A DNA stretch of 64,000 nt from Bacillus_BA fengqiuensis (lineage in GTDB: Bacteria; Bacillota; Bacilli; Bacillales; Bacillaceae_H). Within the stretch, counting starts at the first letter, position 1. Each line of letters opens with the position of its first letter. The translations under genes and the position numbers were made by a program. The stretch is taken from NCBI GenBank assembly GCA_030813035.1, contig JAUSTV010000007.1; one strand, written 5' to 3'. The notes below the pieces were generated by a model that had not been told where the DNA came from, searched no databases, and worked only from the letters and a program-made list of their open reading frames with translations. Of the stretch, positions 23,790 to 32,085 are shown in pieces.

Positions 23790-24704
23790 ATGACAATTAA
23801 AAATGTTAAAACTTTTTTAAATTCCTTTCTAGAATATTTACAAATAGAAAAAAATTATTCAAAATATACAATTGTGTGTTATGAACAAGATATAAATCTG
23901 TTCGTAGAATTCTTAAAAGAAGAAAACATTGAAGGCATACAAGATGTTACATACTCGGATGTTCGTCTCTTTTTAACGAAACTGTATAACATGAACTACT
24001 CGAAGCGATCAATCGCGCGAAAAATTTCTTCACTAAGAAGCTTTTACCGTTTTTTACTGCGTGAAAAGCTGGTGAAGGAAAATCCTTTCGCCCTTGTTTC
24101 TTCACCCAAAAAAGAACACAAAAACCCGAACTTTCTTTACAAGGAAGAGATGGAGAAACTGTTTGAAGCAGCGGATTTATCCACATCGCTAGGGCAGCGT
24201 GACCAAGCCATTTTAGAAGTGTTGTATGCAACCGGAATACGCGTCAGTGAATGTGCAAAGATTCACTTGCCAGATATTGACTTTTCTTTGCGGACCGTAC
24301 TTATTCATGGCAAAGGCAATAAACAGCGCTATGTCCTATTCGGTACCTATGCCCAAAAAGCTCTTGAAACCTATATAGAAGAAGGACGTAAAGAATTGTT
24401 GCAAAAGGCATCTTCTGATTCAAGTACAAAAGCGCTCTTCCTGAATCACCGCGGAGGCCCTTTAACGACACGAGGAATTCGTCTTATTATCGATCGTTTA
24501 GTGAAAAAAACATCGGAGACGATCCAAATGAGTCCGCATACATTAAGACATACGTTTGCAACGCATTTGTTAAACGAGGGGGCTGATTTGAGAACGGTAC
24601 AAGAGCTGCTGGGGCATGAGCATTTGTCTACCACTCAAATCTATACTCATGTTACAAAAGACCGATTGCGCACTATTTACATGAATCATCATCCACGTGC
24701 CTAA
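23790..24704 (+). CDS. xerC: Tyrosine recombinase XerC (CodV)
   Basis: Site-specific recombinase that resolves chromosome dimers with XerD at dif. The 304 residues have a SAM-like N-terminal core-binding domain (FLEYLQIEKNYSKYTIVCYE) and the catalytic domain: Arg in ATGIRVSE, the HxxR box in SPHTLRHTFATHLL, and LLGHEHLSTTQIYTHV with the nucleophilic Tyr. The start is uncertain: GAGGTG directly abuts the ATG at 23790, and a GTG at 23787 is also in frame. First gene of the cod operon. Confidence 0.95.
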   Translation: MTIKNVKTFLNSFLEYLQIEKNYSKYTIVCYEQDINLFVEFLKEENIEGIQDVTYSDVRLFLTKLYNMNYSKRSIARKISSLRSFYRFLLREKLVKENPFALVSSPKKEHKNPNFLYKEEMEKLFEAADLSTSLGQRDQAILEVLYATGIRVSECAKIHLPDIDFSLRTVLIHGKGNKQRYVLFGTYAQKALETYIEEGRKELLQKASSDSSTKALFLNHRGGPLTTRGIRLIIDRLVKKTSETIQMSPHTLRHTFATHLLNEGADLRTVQELLGHEHLSTTQIYTHVTKDRLRTIYMNHHPRA

Positions 24705-24721
24705 AGTGAAGGAGGAGTTTT

Positions 24722-25264
24722 ATGTCAACTTTTCATGCGACAACGATATTTGCCATCCAGCATAATGGGAAGTGCGCCATGTCCGGGGATGGGCAGGTGA
24801 CATTTGGAAATGCTGTAGTGATGAAACATACAGCGAAAAAAGTACGTCGTCTTTTTCAAGGAAAAGTGTTAGCGGGATTTGCAGGGTCTGTAGCGGATGC
24901 CTTTACCTTATTTGAAATGTTTGAAGGTAAGCTTGAAGAATATAACGGGAATCTGCAACGTGCTGCTGTAGAGTTAGCCAAAGAATGGCGAAGTGACAAA
25001 GTCCTTCGAAAACTGGAAGCGATGCTTATCGTGATGAATGAAGAACATTTATTGCTCGTGTCAGGAACAGGAGAGGTAATCGAACCGGATGATGGTATTT
25101 TAGCAATCGGGTCGGGAGGCCATTATGCTTTGTCCGCGGGGCGAGCTTTAAAGCAATATGCGGCGGATCATTTATCCGCGAAAGACATTGCAAAGGCAGC
25201 GTTGGAAATTGCCAGCCAAATTTGTGTGTATACAAACGAACACATTATTGTAGAGGAATTGTAA
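24722..25264 (+). CDS. hslV: ATP-dependent protease subunit HslV (ClpQ, CodW)
   Basis: Proteolytic core of the two-component HslUV (ClpYQ) protease. The 180 residues begin MSTFHATTIFAIQHNGK. In enterobacterial HslV the mature chain starts at the first Thr of the TTI motif; here five residues (STFHA) precede it, as in B. subtilis CodW, reported to use an N-terminal serine. SGDGQVTFGNAVVMK and IGSGGHYALSAGRAL are family motifs. AAGGAGGAG precedes the ATG. It sits 16 bases before hslU. Confidence 0.96.
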   Translation: MSTFHATTIFAIQHNGKCAMSGDGQVTFGNAVVMKHTAKKVRRLFQGKVLAGFAGSVADAFTLFEMFEGKLEEYNGNLQRAAVELAKEWRSDKVLRKLEAMLIVMNEEHLLLVSGTGEVIEPDDGILAIGSGGHYALSAGRALKQYAADHLSAKDIAKAALEIASQICVYTNEHIIVEEL

Positions 25265-25280
25265 GAGGGGAGGATTTGCT

Positions 25281-26681
25281 GTGAAAACGAACTTGACTCC
25301 ACGACAAATTGTTGAAAAGTTAGATCAGTACATTGTTGGTCAAACAAAAGCGAAAAAAGCGGTGGCGGTTGCACTCCGTAATCGTTATCGCCGAAGTTTG
25401 CTTGCTGAAAACTTAAGAGATGAGGTCGTTCCGAAAAACATCTTAATGATTGGGCCTACAGGGGTGGGGAAAACGGAAATTGCCCGCCGCCTCGCTAAAC
25501 TAGTCGGCGCTCCTTTTATTAAAGTGGAAGCGACGAAGTTTACGGAAGTCGGATATGTAGGAAGAGATGTTGAATCAATGGTTCGGGATTTAGTCGAAAC
25601 ATCAGTCCGCCTCGTAAAAGAAGAGAAGATGCATTCTGTGCGAGATAAAGCGGAAGACAATGCCAATAAGCGCATTGTCGAATTGCTTGTTCCATCTGAC
25701 CGAAAACAGCAAAATTTTAAAAATCCGTTCGAAATGTTATTCGGACAAAATCAAACGACCCAACCAACACAAGAATCTACAAGTGAAGAAGCCACCGTTG
25801 AAATGAAAAGAAGACAAATGGCACATCAACTGGCGCTGGGAGAATTAGAGGATTATTACGTTACAATTGAAGTAGAGGAACAGCAGCCTTCCATGTTTGA
25901 TATGCTGCAGGGTTCGGGTATGGAACAAATGGGCATGAACATCCAAGATGCTCTAGGCAGCTTCATGCCAAAGAAACAAAAAAAGAGAAAAGTGACTGTG
26001 AGAGAGGCGCGCAAAATATTAACGAATGAAGAAGCTCAGAAGCTGATTGATATGGATGAAGTAACGCAAGAAGCGGTATATCGAGCCGAGCAGTATGGCA
26101 TGATCTTCATTGATGAAATCGATAAAATTGCGCGTAAAAATACGCAATCTTCATCAGCAGATGTATCACGTGAAGGTGTGCAGCGTGATATTTTACCAAT
26201 TGTAGAGGGTTCCACCGTTGTGACGAAGTATGGTTCGGTAAAAACCGACCATGTACTATTTGTGGCAGCGGGAGCTTTCCATCTTTCTAAGCCATCGGAC
26301 CTTATTCCCGAGTTGCAAGGCCGTTTCCCGATTCGGGTCGAACTGACGAAATTGACTGTAGAAGATTTTATTCGTATCTTAATTGAACCGGATAACGCTC
26401 TCCTTAAGCAATATCAAGCATTATTGGAAACAGAAGGTATACAAATTGAATTTTCTGACGATGCTATACGTAAGATTGCCGAGGTGGCTTATCAAGTGAA
26501 TCAAGATACGGATAATATTGGTGCACGACGTTTACATACGATCCTGGAGCGTCTGTTAGAAGATCTATCATTTGAAGCGCCTGATGTCACATTGGAGAAA
26601 ATCGTCATCACTCCGCAATACGTAGAAGAAAAGCTTGGAACAATTGTAAAAAATAAAGACTTGAGTCAATTTATTTTATAA
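25281..26681 (+). CDS. hslU: ATP-dependent protease ATPase subunit HslU (ClpY, CodX)
   Basis: AAA+ unfoldase that feeds substrates to HslV. The 466 residues start at GTG 25281 (GGGGAGG at 25267) with TPRQIVEKLDQYIVGQ. Walker A is GPTGVGKT (58-65), the pore motif region is KFTEVGYVGRDVE, an intermediate I domain spans about residues 110-240, Walker B is IFIDEIDKIA and sensor 2 is GARRLHTILERLLED. The C-terminal SQFIL tail docks into HslV. It is cotranscribed with xerC, hslV and probably codY. Confidence 0.97.
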   Translation: MKTNLTPRQIVEKLDQYIVGQTKAKKAVAVALRNRYRRSLLAENLRDEVVPKNILMIGPTGVGKTEIARRLAKLVGAPFIKVEATKFTEVGYVGRDVESMVRDLVETSVRLVKEEKMHSVRDKAEDNANKRIVELLVPSDRKQQNFKNPFEMLFGQNQTTQPTQESTSEEATVEMKRRQMAHQLALGELEDYYVTIEVEEQQPSMFDMLQGSGMEQMGMNIQDALGSFMPKKQKKRKVTVREARKILTNEEAQKLIDMDEVTQEAVYRAEQYGMIFIDEIDKIARKNTQSSSADVSREGVQRDILPIVEGSTVVTKYGSVKTDHVLFVAAGAFHLSKPSDLIPELQGRFPIRVELTKLTVEDFIRILIEPDNALLKQYQALLETEGIQIEFSDDAIRKIAEVAYQVNQDTDNIGARRLHTILERLLEDLSFEAPDVTLEKIVITPQYVEEKLGTIVKNKDLSQFIL

Positions 26682-26769
26682 CGTTCAACTTTCATTCGTG
26701 ATGGGTGGTTGAACTAATCGGGCTCTTAGGGGCGATTAATCTCTTTGTAGAAAACAAGAGGGTTTATCG

Positions 26770-26783
26770 CCCGTTAGAGCGGG
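26770..26783 (+). repeat. CCCGTTA mini-palindrome, copy 3
   Basis: CCCGTTAGAGCGGG followed by ATAAAGTGAA in the codY leader; nearly the same block precedes smc at 940. It forms a small hairpin about 40 bases before the codY start. Confidence 0.45.
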
Positions 26784-26821
26784 ATAAAGTGAATATTGGA
26801 AGAATTTCAGGAGGAACAAAG

Positions 26822-27601
26822 ATGGAGTTATTATCTAGAACAAGAAAAATTAATGCGATGCTGCAAAGAGCTGCGGGAAAACCGGTAAACTTTAAAGAAA
26901 TGGCTGAAACTTTACGTGAAGTCATTGAATCTAACGTATTTGTGGTAAGTCGTCGCGGGAAATTGTTAGGCGTTGCAATCAAGCAGCAAATTGAAAATGA
27001 GCGTATGAAAAAAATGCTGGAAGACCGCCAATTTCCGGAAGAGTACACACAAAACTTATTCAACATCAATGAAACATCCTCTAACTTAGACGTAGAAAGC
27101 GAGTATACGGCATTCCCCGTTGAAAACAAGGAGTTGTTCCAATCGGGTTTAACAACAATCGTTCCGATCATTGGGGGCGGTGAGCGTCTCGGCACATTAA
27201 TCTTAGCCCGCCTTGACCAAACATTTGAAGACGATGATTTAATTTTAGCTGAATATGGTGCAACGGTTGTAGGTATGGAAATTCTGCGAGAAAAAGCAGA
27301 AGAAATTGAAGTGGAAGCACGCAGCAAAGCTGTTGTTCAAATGGCGATTAGTTCCCTTTCTTACAGTGAACTAGAAGCGATCGAGCATATCTTTGAAGAG
27401 TTGAATGGAAATGAAGGGTTGCTTGTGGCAAGTAAAATTGCCGATCGTGTGGGCATTACCCGTTCTGTTATCGTAAATGCTCTTCGCAAGCTGGAAAGTG
27501 CGGGTGTAATTGAATCTCGTTCTTTAGGAATGAAGGGTACGTATATTAAAGTATTAAATGATAAATTTTTGTTGGAGCTTGCCAAATTAAAATCTAATTA
27601 A
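26822..27601 (+). CDS. codY: GTP- and branched-chain-amino-acid-sensing repressor CodY
   Basis: Global regulator that represses stationary-phase, amino acid and, in B. subtilis, motility genes when GTP and branched-chain amino acids are abundant. The 259 residues have an N-terminal GAF effector domain (VNFKEMAETLREVIESNVFV) and a C-terminal winged helix with the HTH ASKIADRVGITRSVIVNAL. A longer frame starts at 26705, but CAGGAGGAA before the ATG at 26822 and the exact B. subtilis length decide the start. It is directly upstream of fla/che, a possible target. Confidence 0.98.
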   Translation: MELLSRTRKINAMLQRAAGKPVNFKEMAETLREVIESNVFVVSRRGKLLGVAIKQQIENERMKKMLEDRQFPEEYTQNLFNINETSSNLDVESEYTAFPVENKELFQSGLTTIVPIIGGGERLGTLILARLDQTFEDDDLILAEYGATVVGMEILREKAEEIEVEARSKAVVQMAISSLSYSELEAIEHIFEELNGNEGLLVASKIADRVGITRSVIVNALRKLESAGVIESRSLGMKGTYIKVLNDKFLLELAKLKSN

Positions 27602-27609
27602 TTGGCGAT

Positions 27610-27660
27610 AAAAAAGGTAATTCTCACAGCTTGGAGAAGCTGAAGGGAATTACCTTTTTT
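27610..27660. terminator. Bidirectional terminator after codY
   Basis: AAAAAAGGTAATTC pairs with GAATTACCTTTTTT, with an inner CAGCTT/AAGCTG hairpin. A and T runs on the two sides allow function on both strands. Confidence 0.85.
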
Positions 27661-27740
27661 ACTGAGCTTAGTTCAACATGGGTATTAATTTTTAGCACTT
27701 TTTACTCGTTTGTGCAAAATAATAATTTTGCAGAAGCATA

Positions 27741-27815
27741 GAAAAAGCTGAAAGAAGAGGAGGGAACCGTCCATTCGCTTCTGAAGGCAAAAGTTCCTCC
27801 AAATGGTGCTTTTTC
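27741..27815. repeat. Nested stem-loop in the codY-flgB gap
   Basis: GAAAAAGC (27741-27748) pairs with GCTTTTTC (27808-27815), enclosing GGAGGGAAC (27759-27767) pairing with GTTCCTCC (27793-27800). The apical loop holds CGCTTCTGAAGGCAAAAG (27776-27793), an 18-base match to 59295-59312. Confidence 0.65.
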
Positions 27816-27886
27816 TTGACGGAAAGTATACAGCAATGTGCTTTTATGCTCTTTTTGAGGTGTCTAATGTCCAAGTACCTTTCGAC

Positions 27887-27901
27887 AATTTTCTTTAAGT
27901 G
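27887..27901 (+). promoter_or_regulatory. CodY-box-like sequence
   Basis: Matches 11 of 15 positions of the CodY consensus AATTTTCWGAAAATT. It lies about 230 bases upstream of the fla/che promoter. Four mismatches is within the range of weak sites, but such matches are common in A/T-rich spacers. Confidence 0.25.
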
Positions 27902-28113
27902 TTTTAAAATAAAGAAAGTTTTATTTGTTGCCAGACAAGGATAGATAGTGTGAGATATATCACGGCTGCCTTAAAAGAGTTTAGTTATAATGATGGGATA
28001 ATAATGAAAAAAATGGGATTTATCCAATGAGGAAAAGGTACTGGTTCTGAAAAATAGACTGTAAAATTAGCCCTGAAATTTGTAAGGTTATTGTAAAAAA
28101 AAATGAAAACACA

Positions 28114-28142
28114 TAGACAATTTCATCTATTTTCTTTACAAT
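28114..28142 (+). promoter_or_regulatory. SigA promoter of the fla/che operon
   Basis: TAGACA (28114-28119), 17-base spacer, TACAAT (28137-28142), giving a start about 60 bases before flgB. I found no convincing SigD box (TAAA-N15-GCCGATAT) in the gap. Confidence 0.6.
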
Positions 28143-28212
28143 ATGAGGTAATGACAAAAAGTCGAAATTTGTCAAAAATATTCCAAAAATGGATATTGAT
28201 GGGGAGATTCAA

Positions 28213-28605
28213 TTGAAGATTTTTTCCGATACTTTTCACACATTGGAACAAGGATTAAACTACGCATCCTTAAAGCAAAAAACTATTTCTCAAAATATTG
28301 CGAATGTTGATACACCGCATTATAAAGCGAAAGATGTATCATTTAAAAATGTTTTTCAGCAAGCTGTACAGCATTCATTTGAAGCCAATCGAACGGATTT
28401 CAGGCATTATGAATTTAAGTCGTCAGCTTCTTCGGGCTTGATTATCAATCAAAAAACCCAGTCTTATCAACATAATGGAAATAGTGTGGACATGGATAGA
28501 GAAATGTCCGAATTAGCTGAAAATCAAATTTACTATCAAGCATTGACAGAGCGTTTAGGCGGTAAATTTAACTCATTAAAAACAGTCATCCAAGGAGGAA
28601 GATAA
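28213..28605 (+). CDS. flgB: Flagellar basal-body rod protein FlgB
   Basis: Proximal rod protein, first gene of fla/che. The 130 residues begin MKIFSDTFHTLEQGLNYA, include the rod signature ISQNIANVDTPHYKAK and end NSLKTVIQGGR. The start is TTG at 28213, six bases after GGGGAG (28201-28206); the in-frame ATG at 28189 lies before that binding site, and B. subtilis FlgB has a matching N terminus and length (129). Followed immediately by flgC. Confidence 0.96.
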   Translation: MKIFSDTFHTLEQGLNYASLKQKTISQNIANVDTPHYKAKDVSFKNVFQQAVQHSFEANRTDFRHYEFKSSASSGLIINQKTQSYQHNGNSVDMDREMSELAENQIYYQALTERLGGKFNSLKTVIQGGR

Positions 28606-28607
28606 GG

Positions 28608-29060
28608 GTGTCCATTTTTCATAGTATGAATATTACTTCCTCTGCTTTAACGGCACAACGATTAAGAATGGATGTTGTTTCTTCAAATATGGCCAATGTC
28701 GATACGACAAGAGGAAAGCTGGTAAACGGGCAATGGGAACCATATCGCCGAAAAATGGTGGTGGCCCAGCCAAATGAATCGTTTGCGAGTGCTCTTCATC
28801 ATGCCTTAAGCAATGATTCCCGGGCTGTGGGAAACGGGGTAAAAATCACGAAAATCGCGGAAGACGAGACGCCATTTAAACTTGTGTATAACCCGGAGCA
28901 TCCAGATGCGGATGATCAAGGATATGTAAAAATGCCCAATGTCGATCCCTTAAAGGAAATGGTAGATTTAATCAGCTCTACACGCTCATACGAAGCGAAT
29001 GTCACGGTACTGAATGCGACAAAGGGAATGCTTATGAAAGCATTGGAAATTGGCAAATAG
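28608..29060 (+). CDS. flgC: Flagellar basal-body rod protein FlgC
   Basis: Second proximal rod protein, exported by the flagellar type III system. The 150 residues equal B. subtilis FlgC and show the rod motif MDVVSSNMANVDTTRG near the N terminus and the conserved tail STRSYEANVTVLNATKGM. The start is GTG at 28608 with GGAGGAAGA upstream, overlapping the end of flgB. Confidence 0.97.
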   Translation: MSIFHSMNITSSALTAQRLRMDVVSSNMANVDTTRGKLVNGQWEPYRRKMVVAQPNESFASALHHALSNDSRAVGNGVKITKIAEDETPFKLVYNPEHPDADDQGYVKMPNVDPLKEMVDLISSTRSYEANVTVLNATKGMLMKALEIGK

Positions 29061-29072
29061 GAGAGAAGATAG

Positions 29073-29378
29073 ATGATTCAGTCAGTCATTAATAATAGTC
29101 AAGCAGCCTCCCTTTCACCATCGAATGTGAAACCGGCAGCCACGGTAAATGAAACAACCCAATCATTTAGTTCCTTTTTAAAACAATCTATCAATCAATT
29201 AAATGAATCACAAACCGCTTCAGATACGGCTACCGAAAAATTGGTGAAAGGCGAGCCGATCGATTTACACCAAGTAATGATTGCATCACAGAAGGCAAGC
29301 ATCATGCTTCAAACTGCCATCGAAGTTCGAAACAAAGCGGTAGAGGCTTATCAAGAAACGATGAGAATGCAAGTATAA
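29073..29378 (+). CDS. fliE: Hook-basal body protein FliE
   Basis: Adaptor between the MS ring and the rod, and an early export substrate. The 101 residues show the C-terminal FliE signature HQVMIASQKASIMLQTAIEV followed by RNKAVEAYQE. The N terminus is Ser/Thr/Asn-rich and unstructured, normal for the family. GGAGAGAAG precedes the ATG. The 77-base gap before fliF is one of the longer spacers of the operon. Confidence 0.95.
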   Translation: MIQSVINNSQAASLSPSNVKPAATVNETTQSFSSFLKQSINQLNESQTASDTATEKLVKGEPIDLHQVMIASQKASIMLQTAIEVRNKAVEAYQETMRMQV

Positions 29379-29455
29379 TGAATCTTTTTCGCTTTGTTTT
29401 ACAAAATAGCCTGTGAGCGGTTATTAGATAGAGAAAGAATAACCGGGGGATTACG

Positions 29456-31051
29456 ATGAACGAAAAATTATTAGCTTACAAAGAAAAGACAAAAGAATAT
29501 TGGAGCAGCAGATCGAAGCGGCAAAAAGGACTGCTAATAGGCGGTCCGCTTGCCGTCGTCTTTTTTGCTGCCGTCATTACTTATATGCTTTCAAAAGATA
29601 CGTTTGTTCCTCTTTATAGTAATCTATCACCACAAGAAACCGGCCAAATCAAAGCGGAGTTGGATGGGAGAGGAATAAAATCTCAATTATCGGATGACGG
29701 AAAGACCATTTCTGTTCCCGAAGAGGTAGTCGATACGCTAAAAGTCGAACTTGCGGCTGAAGGGATTCCGAAAAGCGGGAGTATCGATTACTCTTTTTTT
29801 AGTCAAAATGCCGGATTTGGCATGACTGATAATGAATTCAATGTACTAAAAGTAGATGCCATGCAAACGGAAATTGCAAACCTAATGAAAAACATTGACG
29901 GTGTAAACGATGCGAGTGTCATGATTACACTGCCGGAGAAAAGCATTTGGGTAAATGATCAGACCGAGGAGGCATCCGCCTCTATTGTATTAAACACAAA
30001 ACCGGGATATGAATTTGATGAACAGCAAGTAAAATCTTTATATCATCTTGTTTCTAAAAGTGTTCCGAACCTACCTACCGATAATATCGTCATCATGAAC
30101 CAATATTTTGAGTATTTTGACCTAAAAAATAAAGAAAATTTCTCCGAAACTAGTTCTTTTGTCGCTCAACATGAGATGAAGAAAGAAATAGAACGTGACA
30201 TTCAACGCCAAGTGCAACAAATGCTCGGCACAATGATGGGATATGATAAAGTTGTCGTCTCAGTCACTGCGGATGTGGATTTTACAAAAGAAAATCGGGA
30301 AGAAAATATAGTAGAGCCTGTTGATAAAGAAAATATGGAAGGGATTGCGGTCAGCGTTGAACGTATTACAGAAACGTATACGGGAGACGGTGCTCAGGCA
30401 GCCGGCGGTATTGAGGGAACAGGTGAAAATGATATTTCTAGTTATCAAGAATCGAATGCAGCCGGCTCCAATGGGGATTACGAACGAGTGGAGGAACGCA
30501 TTAATAACGATGTAAACCGAATTCGAAAAGAAATCGTCGAGAGCCCGTATAAAGTTCGTGACTTGGGCATCCAAGTGATGGTAGAACCGCCTAATCCTAA
30601 CAACCCCGATTCGTTATCAGAAGAGCGGGTGGATGATATTACTCAAATACTCGGTACGATTGTAAGAACGACAGTACAGCAGCCAGAAACAGAGACACAA
30701 CTGACAAACGAAGAAATTGCTGACCGTGTTGTGGTATCCGTTCAGCCGTTTAACGGTAAACCGCAGATGGAAGAAACAGAAACATCGGAAATCCCGATGT
30801 GGATGTATGCTGTAGGAGCCGGCTTAGTTATCGTCATTCTTATTTTGCTGTTCCTGTTATTTAGAAGAAAACATAAGGAAGAGCCAATTGACGAGTACGA
30901 AGAGACATTTATGCCGCTGAAAGACGCTGAGATGGAAGAAGAATTACCGTTAACAGAATCACAGCAACGCCGTCAAAAACTGGAACAGCTGGCAAAAGAC
31001 CAACCGGAAGAATTCGCCAAACTGTTGCGTACTTGGATTGCTGAGGATTAA
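29456..31051 (+). CDS. fliF: Flagellar MS-ring protein FliF
   Basis: Membrane ring on which the rotor and export apparatus assemble. The 531 residues have two membrane segments (about 24-45 and 448-470) enclosing a large extracytoplasmic part with ring-building motifs (VPLYSNLSPQETGQI; YSFFSQNAGFGMTDNEF), and a cytoplasmic C terminus that binds FliG (LEQLAKDQPEEFAKLLRTWI). GGGGGA precedes the ATG. An 8-bp stem, CGGTTATT (29418-29425) with AATAACCG (29438-29445), ends at the first G of the binding site and could limit its access. Confidence 0.97.
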   Translation: MNEKLLAYKEKTKEYWSSRSKRQKGLLIGGPLAVVFFAAVITYMLSKDTFVPLYSNLSPQETGQIKAELDGRGIKSQLSDDGKTISVPEEVVDTLKVELAAEGIPKSGSIDYSFFSQNAGFGMTDNEFNVLKVDAMQTEIANLMKNIDGVNDASVMITLPEKSIWVNDQTEEASASIVLNTKPGYEFDEQQVKSLYHLVSKSVPNLPTDNIVIMNQYFEYFDLKNKENFSETSSFVAQHEMKKEIERDIQRQVQQMLGTMMGYDKVVVSVTADVDFTKENREENIVEPVDKENMEGIAVSVERITETYTGDGAQAAGGIEGTGENDISSYQESNAAGSNGDYERVEERINNDVNRIRKEIVESPYKVRDLGIQVMVEPPNPNNPDSLSEERVDDITQILGTIVRTTVQQPETETQLTNEEIADRVVVSVQPFNGKPQMEETETSEIPMWMYAVGAGLVIVILILLFLLFRRKHKEEPIDEYEETFMPLKDAEMEEELPLTESQQRRQKLEQLAKDQPEEFAKLLRTWIAED

Positions 31052-31065
31052 GAGGGGGAAGTCAA

Positions 31066-32085
31066 ATGGGAAAAACAGATCAGAAAAAAGAGTTGACGGG
31101 GAAGCAAAAGGCCGCTGTCTTGCTCATCTCACTTGGACCTGATGTGTCAGCACAAGTATATAAACATCTATCGGAAGAAGAAATTGAACGCTTGACTCTC
31201 GAAATCTCGGCAATGAGGAAGGTAGATGCAGACATTAAAGACTCTATCATGGAAGAGTTTGAACAAATTGCCCTTGCGCAAGATTATATTGCACAAGGAG
31301 GAATTGGGTATGCGAAAACAGTTCTGGAAAAAGCACTCGGTTCAGAGCAGGCGTCAATGATTATTAATCGCCTGACATCTTCACTGCAAGTTCGTCCATT
31401 TGATTTTGCCCGTAAAGCCGATCCTAAGCAAATCTTGAACTTTATCCAAAACGAGCATCCGCAAACCATTGCTCTTATTTTGTCTTACTTGGAGCCTGGG
31501 CAGTCAGGACAAATTTTATCCTCTCTTCCTCAAGAACAGCAGGCTGATATTGCCCGAAGAATTGCTTTAATGGATAGTACATCGCCGGATGTCATCAATG
31601 AAGTGGAACAAATTTTAGAACGGAAACTTTCTACCACCGTTACCCAAGACTATACTCAAACGGGTGGTGTGGAATCGGTTGTTGAAGTGCTGAATGGCGT
31701 TGACCGGGCAACTGAACGTACGATTTTAGATGCCCTTGAGATTCAAGACCCAGAGCTGGCGGAAGAAATCAAAAAGCGAATGTTTGTATTCGAAGATATT
31801 GTGGCGCTTGATAATCGTTCCATTCAACGGGTTATTCGCGATGTAAATAATGAAGACCTGCTGCTGAGCTTAAAGGTAGCAAGCGAAGAAGTCAAAGAGA
31901 TTGTCTTTCGAAATATGTCAAAACGTATGGCCGACACATTCAAAGAAGAAATGGAGTTTATGGGTCCCGTACGTTTAAAGGACGTGGAAGAGGCACAGTC
32001 GAGAATTGTGGGGACGATCCGACGATTGGAAGAAGCCGGCGAAATTATCATAGCTCGAGGTGGAGGAGACGATATTATTGTCTAG
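31066..32085 (+). CDS. fliG: Flagellar motor switch protein FliG
   Basis: Rotor protein that contacts the stator and couples torque to switching. The 339 residues start with LTGKQKAAVLLISLGPDVSA, include the central EHPQTIALILSYLEP motif and the C-terminal charged torque helix region (DVNNEDLLLSLKVASEEV, then FRNMSKRMADTFKEEME). AGGGGGAAG precedes the ATG. Its 3' end holds the fliH binding site and overlaps fliH by 8 bases. Confidence 0.98.
   Translation: MGKTDQKKELTGKQKAAVLLISLGPDVSAQVYKHLSEEEIERLTLEISAMRKVDADIKDSIMEEFEQIALAQDYIAQGGIGYAKTVLEKALGSEQASMIINRLTSSLQVRPFDFARKADPKQILNFIQNEHPQTIALILSYLEPGQSGQILSSLPQEQQADIARRIALMDSTSPDVINEVEQILERKLSTTVTQDYTQTGGVESVVEVLNGVDRATERTILDALEIQDPELAEEIKKRMFVFEDIVALDNRSIQRVIRDVNNEDLLLSLKVASEEVKEIVFRNMSKRMADTFKEEMEFMGPVRLKDVEEAQSRIVGTIRRLEEAGEIIIARGGGDDIIV

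Larger units (their letters stand above)
27602..28212. other. codY-fla/che spacer
   Basis: A 611-base gap without a supportable gene. It contains the codY terminator (27610-27660), a large nested stem-loop (27741-27815), a CodY-box-like sequence (27887-27901) and a SigA-type promoter (28114-28142) shortly before flgB. Confidence 0.7.

Noticed and set aside
26705..26821. Upstream extension of codY
   Set aside because: Although in frame, it crosses the codY binding site and adds 39 residues absent from the family.
27816..27850. TTGACG followed by TATGCT
   Set aside because: Spacing is 23 bases, too long for a SigA promoter.
27910..27937. SigD-type promoter upstream of flgB
   Set aside because: TAAA-16-GCCAGACA matches the consensus GCCGATAT only in the first three bases of the -10.
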